Shown: positions 49,511-58,510 of the stretch, piece after piece
How the letters are laid out: every line of letters starts with the position of its first letter
Position numbering within the stretch: the first letter of the stretch is position 1
Source: JABDGR01 sp964561455
Lineage (GTDB): Bacteria; Verrucomicrobiota; Verrucomicrobiia; Opitutales; JABDGR01
NCBI GenBank assembly: GCA_964561455.1
Contig: CAZLPS010000003.1
Coordinates: 1-64,000 of the forward strand
Reading direction: 5' to 3'
DNA length: 64,000 bases
The notes under the pieces: generated by a model
Seen by the model: the letters and a program-made list of their open reading frames with translations, nothing else
Database searches by the model: none
What the model was told of the DNA's origin: nothing
Made by a program: the position numbers and the translations under genes

Positions 49511-52294
49511 CTAGCTCACCTGCCGCACCGTAAAATACGGCGGGTTGGCGAGGGTGGAATTGAGGCCGGGGAAAAGGGCGATGCGGCCGGCGGCGTCGTG
49601 GAGCTCGAAATAGTAAGTTAATGCGTAGGGGGAATCTGTATAATCAGCGGGGATTTGGGCGCTGAAGCCAGCGGCGTCGCGCACCAAGCCAAGCGCGCGC
49701 CAGGATTCCGCCTGCTGGGTGTGGCGGTAGTGGACGATGGCTTGGAGGGGAGGCGCCTGGCCTTCCACGGTGTTCAAGGCGAGGGGGATGGGGGTGCCGC
49801 GGCGGAAGGGCACGGGGGTGGCATGAGCGACGCCGGGGGCCGGGCGGGCGGGCGGCGGGCCTTCGGTGGTGCGAATGAGCAAGTCCATGCCTTGGTCCGT
49901 GATGGTGGTCACGGTGGGGGGAGGCGGCGTGCGTTGCTGCATCGCGGCGATGTCCTGGTCAATCAATTTAAGGCGGTCAGCCCAAGTGCCGCGCTGGAAC
50001 CAGGCGTCGCCGTAAGTCAGGTTGGTAACATAGCTGGCCCCGATAATGTCCACAAAGTCGGCCCAACTTTTACGGGCGGAATTATAATTGCGGGTGGCGG
50101 CAATGAGTGGCACAGGATTGCCGGTGCGCTCAAACATGGCATAGAGCACGGCGGCGCGCATTTTTTTGGCGAAGAAGCGGCCGAGGCCGATTTGAATCGA
50201 GACATCCATTGCCAGGCGGCGGGCCGGGCCGGATTGCCGGTCAGGGACACTGTTGAGCGCCTCTCCCAGTTTGCCTTCAGCGGCCAACGCCAAATCCTCA
50301 AGCCATTGAGCGACTTCGACGGGGGTATATTTGCCGCTGGGCTTCACGTCGGGTTTGAGCAATTCATCCACGAAATCCTCGATGCGGAGAAAGAGTTGGG
50401 GGTCGAGGGGGCTGACGGTGCCAAAGCGGCGGGGGCTGGGGGTTTCACTGGCGCCATAGGGTTCGGGCTTGGGGTCGAGGGCGGCCGAATCGAGGATGGA
50501 CATGTTCTCATACATCTCCGGCCAGTAATTATTGTTGGCGGCGGCGGGCAGGTGCGCGGTGGTGATGAGCGGCAAAATGCGGCTGGCGTGGCCGAGCGAG
50601 TAGTACGCGGCGTCAGCGCCCCCAAATAATTCCTTTTGCAAAAAGCGCAGCCACGATTGCGGCTGGGCGTTGGGGTTGTAAAGCAGGCGGCCCCAGACGC
50701 GGAACGAATAGCGGAATTTGTCGAAATCGTAACCCGGGGCGCGGAGGGTGGCATCGGCATAGCCGTCGCGATGGCCCGGCAGGCCGGAGCCTTTGCGGCC
50801 CTTGAAGGAGAGGGGATCAAAGATTTCCTGGCCGAGGCTGCCGCAAAAACTCCCGGCGCGGCTGTATCCGGCAGCGAACACGGGGTCGCCCCAGAGCAGG
50901 ACGCGCTGGGTGCCGGGCCAGATGCGGTGGAAAATGCCGTATTTGCGATCTTCCGCCAGCAAGTCGCCGTAGCTATAACGCAGGAAGCTGCGGGCGCCGT
51001 TGCTTTGCGCGAAGGCGCCGCCGCCGCGGGCGGCTTTGGGCATTTCGGTCTGGCGAATGGCGGCCTGATGGTAGGGAAGGCCCATGTGCTCGGCGGAAAA
51101 TTTGGGGGAAATCGTCACGGGCAAGCCGGTGCCAAGCGCGACATCAATGGTTTCCTGGTCCATGCCTTTGGCGTGCATGTCGAGTTCGACGCGGCGGCCG
51201 CTGCGCACACAGCCGTCAAAGACGGTGCGCCACAAATCATAGCTGCCTTCGGGGATGCCGCTTTCGCCGTGAATGCGGAAGGTTACGCCGGTGATGTTGG
51301 GGCATTCCTTTAATATGATCGCAAGGGCGTCACGCGCATAGGGCGCGAGGGTGGCGTCGGTTAGGCCGGTGATGACATGGTTGGCGTTGGGGCTGTTGGT
51401 GAGCTTGTAGGCATGGGTCCAGAGGCCGAGCTGGAAGTCCAGACCGCGGCGGGCGGCTTCATCACTAATGAAGCGTAGCATGGCGAAATTCTGGTCGCGT
51501 TCGGCGTCAGGGAGGTTGGTAGCGGCGACATTGTAGCCGGGGACGGACAGGAGGAAGGGATAGGCGAAATAGAGATAGGAATCACGGACGCCGGTCGGGG
51601 CGTCGTAGCCCAGGCCGAAGGCGAGGTTGAAGCGGTTGAACCGCTGGAGGGCCAGCAGGTCGAGGTAGTTGGTCCAGAAATTGCGGTCGCCATACCAGGC
51701 CTTGTCTTCGACGTCGGTGACGAACATCCGCATTACGCTGCGGATTCTATTGGCCGGGGATTCGGCCAGTGGTTTGAGGCGGGTGGGATCGGCGGAGGGC
51801 GGGAGGGCCGAGTACACGCCTTTGCCAATGGCGACGGCATCGGCCAGTTCGGTGAGGGCATACGACAAGCCACGGGCGTCGGCGCCGCTGGCTACGAACA
51901 GATCGCGCGCGCCCACCTTGCCGGGCGAAAGTGCCAGGGCCTCGGGTTCGCTGGCGGCGAGCACCGCGCCAGAGTTGCGCCCGAGACCGGACCGGTTGTT
52001 GGTGGCCACGATACACAGGGCGCCCGGCGGCGAGTCGTCCAAACTCGACACGACCCGGACAAAGAAACCCTGGGCGGCAAATGCGGCGCGAAGTTGCTCC
52101 AGTGCCCATTGGGCGGCGGCGGCGGCCACGACGGGATCGGATGGGTCGCGGACAATGGTTACCGCGGAGCCGACTTCACCCCGAGCCGCGCCGGGAGTGA
52201 GGCCCGGGGTTCCGGCGCAGCCGGCCAAAGCACCGCCCGCGATTCCCCCGGCCGCGGCCAGGCCGGTTTTGAGAATAAATTCGCGACGGTCCAT
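49511..52294 (-). CDS. Large Tat-exported lipoprotein, possible glycoside hydrolase
   Basis: A 927-residue protein with a Tat signal (MDRREFILKTGLAAAGGIAG) ending in a lipobox (LAGC). The first domain (about 40-160; VVAAAAAQWALEQLRAAFAA) resembles the N-terminal domain found before family 67-type barrels. The following region (YLDLLALQRFNRFNLAFGLG, GVTFRIHGESGIPEGSYDLW) has the alternating strand/helix pattern of a TIM barrel. A C-terminal beta domain (about 830-927; LPYALTYYFELHD-type) follows. I infer an exported carbohydrate-active enzyme, perhaps alpha-glucuronidase-like; no catalytic pair is assigned. Confidence 0.5.
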   Translation of the reverse strand: MDRREFILKTGLAAAGGIAGGALAGCAGTPGLTPGAARGEVGSAVTIVRDPSDPVVAAAAAQWALEQLRAAFAAQGFFVRVVSSLDDSPPGALCIVATNNRSGLGRNSGAVLAASEPEALALSPGKVGARDLFVASGADARGLSYALTELADAVAIGKGVYSALPPSADPTRLKPLAESPANRIRSVMRMFVTDVEDKAWYGDRNFWTNYLDLLALQRFNRFNLAFGLGYDAPTGVRDSYLYFAYPFLLSVPGYNVAATNLPDAERDQNFAMLRFISDEAARRGLDFQLGLWTHAYKLTNSPNANHVITGLTDATLAPYARDALAIILKECPNITGVTFRIHGESGIPEGSYDLWRTVFDGCVRSGRRVELDMHAKGMDQETIDVALGTGLPVTISPKFSAEHMGLPYHQAAIRQTEMPKAARGGGAFAQSNGARSFLRYSYGDLLAEDRKYGIFHRIWPGTQRVLLWGDPVFAAGYSRAGSFCGSLGQEIFDPLSFKGRKGSGLPGHRDGYADATLRAPGYDFDKFRYSFRVWGRLLYNPNAQPQSWLRFLQKELFGGADAAYYSLGHASRILPLITTAHLPAAANNNYWPEMYENMSILDSAALDPKPEPYGASETPSPRRFGTVSPLDPQLFLRIEDFVDELLKPDVKPSGKYTPVEVAQWLEDLALAAEGKLGEALNSVPDRQSGPARRLAMDVSIQIGLGRFFAKKMRAAVLYAMFERTGNPVPLIAATRNYNSARKSWADFVDIIGASYVTNLTYGDAWFQRGTWADRLKLIDQDIAAMQQRTPPPPTVTTITDQGMDLLIRTTEGPPPARPAPGVAHATPVPFRRGTPIPLALNTVEGQAPPLQAIVHYRHTQQAESWRALGLVRDAAGFSAQIPADYTDSPYALTYYFELHDAAGRIALFPGLNSTLANPPYFTVRQVS

Positions 52295-52447
52295 GCAAAA
52301 TCAGGGGTAATCAGGCAACTACATAGGGAGTCTTTTTTGATGGCAACCACAATAGGACAGTTGCCTCATGACCGGAAAACTGCGCAAGATTAGTGCTAAT
52401 AAAACCCGTACCGAAACGTCTGATACTTAACCCAACAATTTACACCC
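52295..52447. other. Divergent intergenic region
   Basis: 153 bases between the divergently oriented Tat lipoprotein and DUF4139 genes must carry both promoters. I cannot name consensus hexamers with confidence and see no repeats. Confidence 0.3.
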
Positions 52448-53899
52448 ATGAAAACATTCCCTTTGCTGACTTTGTTCGCTGCCACGATCGCCCCAATCGC
52501 CCTGCTTCACGCCCAGCCGTCGCTGACGATTTACAACCAGGATTTCGCCGTCATCCGGGACCATGTGCCGCTGGATTTGAAGGCGGGGGTCAATGTGGTG
52601 CCGTATATGGGGGTCACGGCGCAATTGGAGCCGGATTCAGTCGTGCTGCGTGATCCGGCGGGCAAGGTGCCGTTGACCATTTTGGACCAAAGTTACCGGG
52701 CGGACACGCTGTCGGTAGGGTACATGCTCCAACTCAACGAGGGCAAAACGATTGATTTCCTGGTGCGGGACAAGGATAACAAGGAATATAACGTCAAGGG
52801 GAAGATCATCCGCAGTGGCTATAGTCCGGCCGGCGGCAACGACACGCCGATTATTGAGGTGGGGGGCGATTTGCGTTTTTCCCTGCCGGGCGAGCCGGTT
52901 TTCCCCAAGCTGGGGGACAACACCGTGCTCAAGCCCACGCTCACCTGGCAGCTGGACGCGCCGGTGCCGGCCAAGTTCGATGCGGAACTCAGCTACCTCA
53001 CCAACGGCCTAAGCTGGAAAGCCGCTTATAATTTGGTGGCACCGGAAAAGGGGGACAGCATGGATTTTGTCGGCTGGGTGACTTTTGAGAACAATTCGGG
53101 CAAGGAATTCACCAACGCCACGGTCAAGTTGATGGCGGGCAATGTGAATAAGGTGCAGGAGCCGCGGCCGATGTTGATGGCCAAAGCCGCCAGTTATGCC
53201 ATGGCGGCGCCCGGCGCGCCGCCGGTGACGGAGAAGGCTTTTGACGAATTTCACCTTTATTCCCTGACGCGGCCGGTCACGTTGCATGACAGGGAAACGA
53301 AGCAAGTGGAGTTCATCAAGTCGGACAGTGTCAAGGCGGCGACCCTTTATGTCTATGACGGCATCGCGATGAACAATTACCAGGGCTGGGATCCGGTTTC
53401 CATTCGCAACAATCCAGAATATGGCACGCAATCCAACAAGAAGGTGTGGGTGATGAAAGAGTTTAAAAATTCCAAGGAAAACGGACTGGGCATCGCGCTG
53501 CCAGCCGGGCGCGTGCGTTTTTACCGCCGCGATGACGCGGACAGCAGCGTGCAGTTCGTCGGCGAGAACAACCTCGACCACACGCCGGAAGGCGAGACGG
53601 TGCGACTTTACACGGGTGATTCCTTCGACCTCGTCGGCGAGCGCCAGCGGATGGATTACCAATTGGACAATCGCAACGCGCAGGCGGTGGAGTCGTTTAC
53701 AATCACGTTGCGCAACCACAAGAAAGAGCCGGTGGAGATTCGGGTGGTCGAACATCTCTACCGCTGGAGCAACTGGCAGATTGCGGAGAAATCGGATGAG
53801 TACACGAAGAAGGACGCGCAGACCATCGAGTTCCGGGTGACCGTGCAGCCGGAAGTGGACAAGGTGATTACCTACAAGGCACAGTATAATTGGCGGTGA
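52448..53899 (+). CDS. Exported DUF4139-domain protein
   Basis: A 483-residue protein with a signal peptide (MKTFPLLTLFAATIAPIALL-HA). N-terminal part LTIYNQDFAVIRDHVPLDLK matches the DUF4140-like N-terminal region, and the C-terminal half (AELSYLTNGLSWKAAYNLVA, GSTVTLKNHK-type ITLRNHKKEPVEIRVVEHLY) the DUF4139 domain. All-beta throughout. The family is widespread but of unknown function. Length is usual. No partner is adjacent. Confidence 0.85.
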   Translation: MKTFPLLTLFAATIAPIALLHAQPSLTIYNQDFAVIRDHVPLDLKAGVNVVPYMGVTAQLEPDSVVLRDPAGKVPLTILDQSYRADTLSVGYMLQLNEGKTIDFLVRDKDNKEYNVKGKIIRSGYSPAGGNDTPIIEVGGDLRFSLPGEPVFPKLGDNTVLKPTLTWQLDAPVPAKFDAELSYLTNGLSWKAAYNLVAPEKGDSMDFVGWVTFENNSGKEFTNATVKLMAGNVNKVQEPRPMLMAKAASYAMAAPGAPPVTEKAFDEFHLYSLTRPVTLHDRETKQVEFIKSDSVKAATLYVYDGIAMNNYQGWDPVSIRNNPEYGTQSNKKVWVMKEFKNSKENGLGIALPAGRVRFYRRDDADSSVQFVGENNLDHTPEGETVRLYTGDSFDLVGERQRMDYQLDNRNAQAVESFTITLRNHKKEPVEIRVVEHLYRWSNWQIAEKSDEYTKKDAQTIEFRVTVQPEVDKVITYKAQYNWR

Positions 53900-53951
53900 G
53901 GGGGGCGTGGGAGGTGACTCTCAACACGCAAATTCGTTTTCAGCAATCAAT

Positions 53952-54224
53952 CTAGAGCAGCTTGCGAAATTGGTCAGGCGTTAGGCCAGCCACTTGAGCG
54001 ATGTGGCCCATGGTGAATGCATTGATATTTGTATGTCGGGGCACCTGTACCATGATTGCGCCATTGCTCAGGATAAGATGCTTTCCCTGGCGGATGACGC
54101 GGAACCCGCGCTTCTCGAGGACGCGCACGGCATCCCGCTGGCCGATGCCGGGGAGTTTTGGTATGGAGTTAAACCAACAGTACTTCGTGGTGCACCGTGG
54201 CCATTTCCCGATCCGATTTGGCAC
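53952..54224 (-). CDS. hicA: HicA-family toxin
   Basis: A short basic protein with the HicA core KLPGIGQRDAVRVLEKRGFR, VIRQGKHLILSNG and the tail NAFTMGHIAQVAGLTPDQF. HicA is a double-stranded-RNA-binding-fold mRNA interferase; the catalytic His is the one in RQGKH. No ATG fits. GTG at 54224 would overlap hicB by 56 bases, while an ATA at 54167 directly after the hicB stop would give 71 residues (MPKLPGIGQ), the typical length. Start therefore unresolved. Confidence 0.82.
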   Translation of the reverse strand: MPNRIGKWPRCTTKYCWFNSIPKLPGIGQRDAVRVLEKRGFRVIRQGKHLILSNGAIMVQVPRHTNINAFTMGHIAQVAGLTPDQFRKLL

Positions 54225-54384
54225 TTGGATTCTCGGCCCGAGCCGCGAGATATTCCTGCAGAGCGACGCGAATGTTGGCCAAGGCTTCCTTGCGGGTTGC
54301 GCCTTGCGAACAGCAACCGGGGAGATCGTCGCACCAAACGGCCCAACCCTCGTCCGACTCGATCAGGGTAACGCGATATTTCAT
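54169..54384 (-). CDS. hicB: HicB-family antitoxin
   Basis: A 71-residue protein (MKYRVTLIESDEGWAVWCDD, LPGCCSQGATRKEALANIRV, ALQEYL) with the partial RNase-H fold of HicB. It binds and neutralises HicA. ATG at 54384 is chosen because the fold begins there. No C-terminal DNA-binding domain is present, so autoregulation would need another mode. The order here is hicB then hicA, the reverse of many operons. Confidence 0.88.
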   Translation of the reverse strand: MKYRVTLIESDEGWAVWCDDLPGCCSQGATRKEALANIRVALQEYLAARAENPSAKSDREMATVHHEVLLV

Positions 54385-54458
54385 GCAAAAGATATTAACA
54401 CGGAGAGCAAAAGCGTCAAGGCTAACGAAGGCAGCCCGACCGCGCAAATCGGCGCCCA

Positions 54459-54959
54459 TTATTTATTTACCGGCGCGCCACCTTTGGCCAAAGCGGATTG
54501 AACTTGCTCGACGCGCCCCGGGCCTTTTTCGAAATAGACATATTCGTCGCTGGAAAAACCGGATCCGGATATAACCTTAAAATCAAATTGAGACTGAAAT
54601 TGCCGCCAATTCCGTTCAATGGAAATTTGCGACGGCGGCAAAAGGACCTGGTCTATTTTGGATCGCCGATAAAGGATCGTGGCGAACCCACAGGCGCCGA
54701 GCAGAATAATGATGGCCAGGAAGCGTTCCATCAGCCGGTTTTTCCGAATAAACGGCACCCATGGCATAGTCCGCACGTTTTCCACGCTGCGGGTGAGAAG
54801 GAAGTAGGAGATTACAGCCCAAAGGACCGGCAATATCCGCAAAAATAGTGGAACCGAAAGACCGAGTCCCGCAACTACCGCCAACTGCACCGCCATCTCA
54901 TCGTTGAGCAGAAACGCCCACGCGAGGCACAGAACTCCACATAAGATGCATCGTCGCAA
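54459..54959 (-). CDS. Hypothetical membrane protein downstream of metX
   Basis: A 166-residue protein with three or four membrane segments (CGVLCLAWAFLLN, MAVQLAVVAGLGLSVPLFLR, LPVLWAVISYFLLTRS, FLAIIILLGACGFATILYRR) and a soluble C-terminal region (IERNWRQFQSQFDFKVISGS). I recognise no family. It starts 10 bases after the metX stop, so it is probably cotranscribed. TTG/ATG choice at the N-terminus is uncertain. Confidence 0.6.
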   Translation of the reverse strand: MRRCILCGVLCLAWAFLLNDEMAVQLAVVAGLGLSVPLFLRILPVLWAVISYFLLTRSVENVRTMPWVPFIRKNRLMERFLAIIILLGACGFATILYRRSKIDQVLLPPSQISIERNWRQFQSQFDFKVISGSGFSSDEYVYFEKGPGRVEQVQSALAKGGAPVNK

Positions 54960-54968
54960 GCGAGACCT

Positions 54969-56195
54969 TTAACTTTTTTCCGCCGCAAGGAAGGCCCTTA
55001 GCAGGGCATATAAATCCGGCGAGTTGAGCAGAAAGGAATCGTGGCCGAGGTCGGAGGTGACTTCAGCGTAGGTGGCGCGGCGGCCGGCCCGGAGCATGGC
55101 TTGGGCGATTTCCTGGTTTTGCTCCTTGGGGAACAGCCAGTCCGAGGTGAAGCCGACGACGAGGGCGCGCGCGGACATGGCCTTGAAGGCGTCTTCAAGA
55201 CGGCCATCGGGCCCGTGCAAGTCAAAGCGGTCGAGAGCCTTGGTGAAATAGAGGTAAGTGTTCGCGTCAAAGCGGTTGACGAAGCTCTGGCCCTGGTGCT
55301 GCAGATAGCTTTCGACTTCGAATTCGACGCCGAAATGGTTCGGCGTTGCGGACGCGGAACCGCCAATCGTCATCATCGGCTCTCCCGCGAGAGTCGAAAG
55401 TGGCACGCCTGCAACAGTTGTCATGCGTTTGGCGCGGCCGAATTTGGAATCGAGGCTCTTGTTCGAGAGATAGGTGATGTGGGCCATCATGCGCGCGACC
55501 GCGAGGCCGACGTTGGGGCCGGCGTCGGGGGGATAGTCGCCCTGGTTCCAGGCGGGGTCCTGCATGATGGCACTGCGACCCACGGCGTTGAAGGCAATGG
55601 CCTGGGCACTCTGCCGGGCGGTGGTGGCGAGGGCGATGACGCCCCGCACTTTTTCGGGGAAATCAATGGCCCATTGGATGGCCATCATGCCGCCCATCGA
55701 GCCGCCGACGACGGCGGCGAGAGTCTGGACGCCGAGGTGATCCACAAGGCGGGCGTGCGCGCGCACCATGTCGCGAATGGTAAGGGCGGGAAAATCGAGG
55801 TTGTACCTTTTGCCGGTGCGCGGGTTGGGGGAGATCGGGCCGGTCGAGCCGCGGCAACCGCCGAGGCAGTTCGCGCAGATGACAAAGTATTTGTTCGTGT
55901 CGAAGGGCTTGCCGGGGCCGATGATGTTGTCCCACCAACCGGGCTTGCGGTCATCGGCGGCATGGCGACCGGCGCAATGGTGGTCGCCGCTGAGGGCGTG
56001 GCAGATATAGATGGCGTTGGTGCGGTCGGCGTTCAATTCGCCGTAGGTTTCGTACCGCAGGGTAAATTCGGGGATCTCCGCGCCGCAGTCGAATTTGAAC
56101 GGTTCTTTACAGACAAAGTCCTGTGGGCGCACGACGCCCACGTCGCCGCCATCAGCGGTGGGAGCGGGGGCGAGGAGGGCATCGGCGTCGGACAT
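54969..56195 (-). CDS. metX: Homoserine O-acetyltransferase
   Basis: A 408-residue alpha/beta-hydrolase enzyme for the first committed step of methionine synthesis (homoserine plus acetyl-CoA). Nucleophile elbow VVGGSMGGMMAIQWA with the Ser, family motifs CHALSGDHHCAGRH, NCLGGCRGSTGPISPNPRTG, and the late Asp/His region GFTSDWLFPKEQNQEIA and SDLGHDSFLL. ATG at 56195 (MSDADALL) is favoured; the longer frame is AATTAAG repeat sequence. No SAM riboswitch is seen upstream. Confidence 0.95.
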   Translation of the reverse strand: MSDADALLAPAPTADGGDVGVVRPQDFVCKEPFKFDCGAEIPEFTLRYETYGELNADRTNAIYICHALSGDHHCAGRHAADDRKPGWWDNIIGPGKPFDTNKYFVICANCLGGCRGSTGPISPNPRTGKRYNLDFPALTIRDMVRAHARLVDHLGVQTLAAVVGGSMGGMMAIQWAIDFPEKVRGVIALATTARQSAQAIAFNAVGRSAIMQDPAWNQGDYPPDAGPNVGLAVARMMAHITYLSNKSLDSKFGRAKRMTTVAGVPLSTLAGEPMMTIGGSASATPNHFGVEFEVESYLQHQGQSFVNRFDANTYLYFTKALDRFDLHGPDGRLEDAFKAMSARALVVGFTSDWLFPKEQNQEIAQAMLRAGRRATYAEVTSDLGHDSFLLNSPDLYALLRAFLAAEKS

Positions 56196-56199
56196 CGCG

Positions 56200-56236
56200 A
56201 AACGAATTAAGAAGGAAGAATTAAGAATTAAGAATG
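56200..56236. repeat. AATTAAG heptads upstream of metX
   Basis: Four imperfect AATTAAG units end a few bases before the metX start. They separate it from the SRP RNA gene. Confidence 0.8.
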
Positions 56237-56320
56237 CCGCCGAAGGCAATACCGCGATTCGCGCGCGATCGGGTTATTTGCCAGCCCCTTGCATTCGTCC
56301 CGGCCCTTGGTATTTGGGCA

Positions 56321-56424
56321 AAAAAAACGGTCAGGCACCCTACGGCACTCGCGAAGCCTGGTTACCGTTGCTCCCTTCCGGGCCTGGCGGAGTTCACCGG
56401 TCCAACGTTGCATAGGACCCGACC
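56321..56424 (-). ncRNA. ffs: Signal recognition particle RNA, small bacterial type
   Basis: Read on the minus strand, the conserved helix-8 core is present: GCCAGGCCCGGAAGGGAGCA, then ACGGTAA, and the closing side GTGCCGTAGGGTGCCTG. The 5' side GTCGGGTCC pairs with the 3' side. The gene ends in a T-run (minus-strand complement of 56320-56328), a terminator. The RNA scaffolds Ffh for co-translational targeting. Mature ends are approximate. Confidence 0.93.
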
Positions 56425-56532
56425 AAGGGAGAGCCTTGCAGAGTTGAGGGGGCGGGGCAAACCTTTTAATTAGCGGAATTTTCATTCATTCCAAGACTTG
56501 CACCGAAGGGCACTACGCCAACAAAAGCCCCC

Positions 56533-56700
56533 GTGGAAAAGCGCATCGTCATTGACCCGAAAATTTGCAATGGGCGTCCGGTGATTCGTGGTACGCGGAT
56601 TAAGGTGCAAACTGTGCTTGAAATGCTAGGCGCGGGGGACTCGATTGAGGAGGTCTTGGCCGCTTACCCGACGCTCACCCGCCCGGACGTGCTGGCTTGA
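56533..56700 (+). CDS. Truncated DUF433 antitoxin
   Basis: A GTG start opens a 55-residue frame: MEKRIVIDPKICNGRPVIRG, TRIKVQTVLEMLGAGDSIEE, VLAAYPTLTRPDVLA, stop. This is a nearly complete DUF433 HTH-like antitoxin, but the usual C-terminal helix after 'R-x-DV-x-A-A-L-x-YA' is cut off by an early TGA. DUF433 proteins usually pair with DUF5615 PIN-like toxins; none is visible. Probably an orphaned fragment. Confidence 0.65.
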   Translation: MEKRIVIDPKICNGRPVIRGTRIKVQTVLEMLGAGDSIEEVLAAYPTLTRPDVLA

Positions 56701-56766
56701 TTGCTCATGTCCTCGCAGGTGGACATGAAATGACGGCGGGATCGGGGAAAGGGACAAACGCAGGCC

Positions 56767-57348
56767 CTAAAACTCCGCCACCAACCGCCCGGTGTTGCGC
56801 ATGAGTTTTCTTAGTTTCGAAGGCGCATTGACGACGATGACTTTGCGGGCGCCCTCCCAGACGGGGACGTCCATCCAGGAGTTGCCGGCGTAGTCGAAGC
56901 CCTTGGGGCCGAAGCGGGCGGTGAGCGCGGCGCATTTGGCGTGGGCGCGGAGGTTGGTATGTCCGTCGCTGGCGAAGACTTCGTCGAACAGGCCGACGTA
57001 CGCGGCGACTTTGTCAACCAGGGCGCGGTCGGAGGCGCTGGCGAGGACGAGTTTGCGGCCGCGCTTCTTTTCGGTGCGCAGAAAATCCACGAAGGGGGTG
57101 ATGTAGGGCAGCTTGGCCGGGTCAATCGTGGCCCGGGCGGCGACCTGGCGTTTGAGGTTGGCGCGCCCGGAGAGGAACCAGACGGGTACCATGAACATAT
57201 AGAGAAAATTGCGCCGCCGCAAAGCGGCCAGCGATGCCCAAGTCAGATCGGAGTAGATTAGCGTTCCGTCCAAGTCGGCGCACAAAGGAACGTCGTCCGC
57301 GGGGGAATTTCCGGCGGTGGCTGAGGAAGGTGGGGGAAAATTGGGCAA
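56767..57348 (-). CDS. HAD-family phosphatase, standalone form of a UbiA-associated domain
   Basis: A protein of about 194 residues with HAD motif I DLDGTLI, a cap-like region (TWASLAALRRRNFLYMFMVP), motif II LVLASASD, the Lys of motif III in NLRAHAKCAAL, and motif IV DYAGNSWMDVPVWEGA. This pattern is what I associate with the N-terminal HAD half of HAD-UbiA prenyltransferase fusions; here the chain ends where UbiA would begin (KLRKLMRNTGRLVAEF). The start is uncertain: no ATG is in frame near the conserved region, and TTG at 57348 is a tentative choice. Confidence 0.7.
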   Translation of the reverse strand: MPNFPPPSSATAGNSPADDVPLCADLDGTLIYSDLTWASLAALRRRNFLYMFMVPVWFLSGRANLKRQVAARATIDPAKLPYITPFVDFLRTEKKRGRKLVLASASDRALVDKVAAYVGLFDEVFASDGHTNLRAHAKCAALTARFGPKGFDYAGNSWMDVPVWEGARKVIVVNAPSKLRKLMRNTGRLVAEF

Positions 57349-57409
57349 GGCACCATTGCAACCCAAAGGGTGGGGGGCCTCAAGTCTTTCCGGGGTTCGG
57401 TATTGATGC

Positions 57410-57475
57410 GGAGGGTAGGGACGGCTCTCCGAGCCGTCCGCGGATTCCGCTGAGGCGGGAGAGTGGCGTCCCCAC
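57410..57475. repeat. Dispersed palindromic repeat
   Basis: GGACGGCTCTCCGAGCCGTCC (57419-57439; 8-bp arms), followed by CGCGGATTCCGCTGAGGCGGGAG with a second imperfect hairpin. The sequence resembles the short palindromes at 12131-12145 and 12722-12739 in the double-ATPase gene. Confidence 0.6.
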
Positions 57476-57624
57476 CAAAATGCGCCGCAATCTTGCTTTT
57501 GGCCGGGCGGAGAGTCATGCTGTGACACTCTTGCATGAGGAATAAACCATCTGCACGGAAAAAGGGCGGGAATGTGCCAACCGCATCGGCAGTTGGGCAA
57601 GCCTCTGCATCCCCAATAGCCGCC

Positions 57625-57741
57625 ATGGATGACCTGATCAGGAACTTGTGCAAGCTCGCTGAGCCAGGCCTGACGCCGATGACTAACGAAGAAATTGACC
57701 AGTTGCTTTATGGGTGGCCTGCGGAGTCTTCGCCCAAATAG
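57625..57741 (+). CDS. Possible 38-residue small protein
   Basis: MDDLIRNLCKLAEPGLTPMT, NEEIDQLLYGWPAESSPK. The composition is protein-like and the frame is longer upstream (from 57535) but less convincing. I recognise no family. Low confidence. Confidence 0.25.
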   Translation: MDDLIRNLCKLAEPGLTPMTNEEIDQLLYGWPAESSPK

Positions 57742-57819
57742 CACCCTCTCCAGCGGCCAGCATATCAAGGTGATGTGGTTTGCGGCATTATTTGTTGCTT
57801 GTGGAGAATGGGGCGAATT

Positions 57820-58401
57820 CTATACAAACGATTTTCTGGCCTCATTGATAATGTAGTCGAAATTGTTTTGGTCAAAGACATCAATGAGCGCCTTTGCTCC
57901 ATGTTCTCTTTTAAAATTCAGTTCGCGTTGAGTGATGGGAATCATGACTAGAAAGTCCACCTTGTCCCCTTCCACAATCATAGGGTTAAAGTTTTGATCT
58001 TCACGATATGGAGGCACAAAGAAAAAGGCTGTTAATTCTGACGGTTCGGCGGTCATCGGCTTCCCATTCGGAACTGAATGATACCAGTGCAGAAAAGTAT
58101 TATCATCCCATGGCATCTCGGCCAAACCCTTTAAGACATTCTGCATCCATCCTTTAACCTCATGCGCGTAGGTCATGATTTCAGCTCGGGGAGACAAATT
58201 GGAAAACTTAACGGGGATGTTTTGACGCAAATCCGACATGCCGCCGGTAAGTAATGTGTAATAAGGGCGAGCGCTGCTTGGCTTGAAGGTGTAAACATCG
58301 ATGTGGACTGGCTTCACATTCGTGGAATGCATGACTTCGTTCGCCATTGGACCAATGAAGCGCTCATAATGAGTCTCGCGTTGCACAAGTAAGGAAGCCA
58401 T
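57820..58401 (-). CDS. Suppressor-of-fused (SUFU) domain protein
   Basis: A 193-residue protein with the SUFU-domain pattern: PYYTLLTGGMSDLRQNIPVK, LSPRAEIMTYAHEVKGWMQN, SELTAFFFVPPYREDQNFNP, then DFLVMIPITQRELNFKREHG. Bacterial SUFU proteins are widely found as immunity proteins next to polymorphic toxins. No toxin gene is seen. The gene and its flanks are visibly more AT-rich than neighbouring DNA and use different codons, suggesting recent acquisition. Confidence 0.8.
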   Translation of the reverse strand: MASLLVQRETHYERFIGPMANEVMHSTNVKPVHIDVYTFKPSSARPYYTLLTGGMSDLRQNIPVKFSNLSPRAEIMTYAHEVKGWMQNVLKGLAEMPWDDNTFLHWYHSVPNGKPMTAEPSELTAFFFVPPYREDQNFNPMIVEGDKVDFLVMIPITQRELNFKREHGAKALIDVFDQNNFDYIINEARKSFV

Positions 58402-58510
58402 CTCTTAAATATAATGTTTGGTGCCTTTCCTGCCGCAGGTAAAGCGTTAATTCAAGCCCTCGCCTAAATCTTGCCTCGGGCGGGGCAGGGTGTCATGGTG
58501 GCGGTTTTCC

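Noticed and set aside
56200..56320. SAM riboswitch or other leader control for metX
   Set aside because: The short gap holds AATTAAG repeats and the 3' part of the SRP RNA neighbourhood; no conserved riboswitch core could be recognised.
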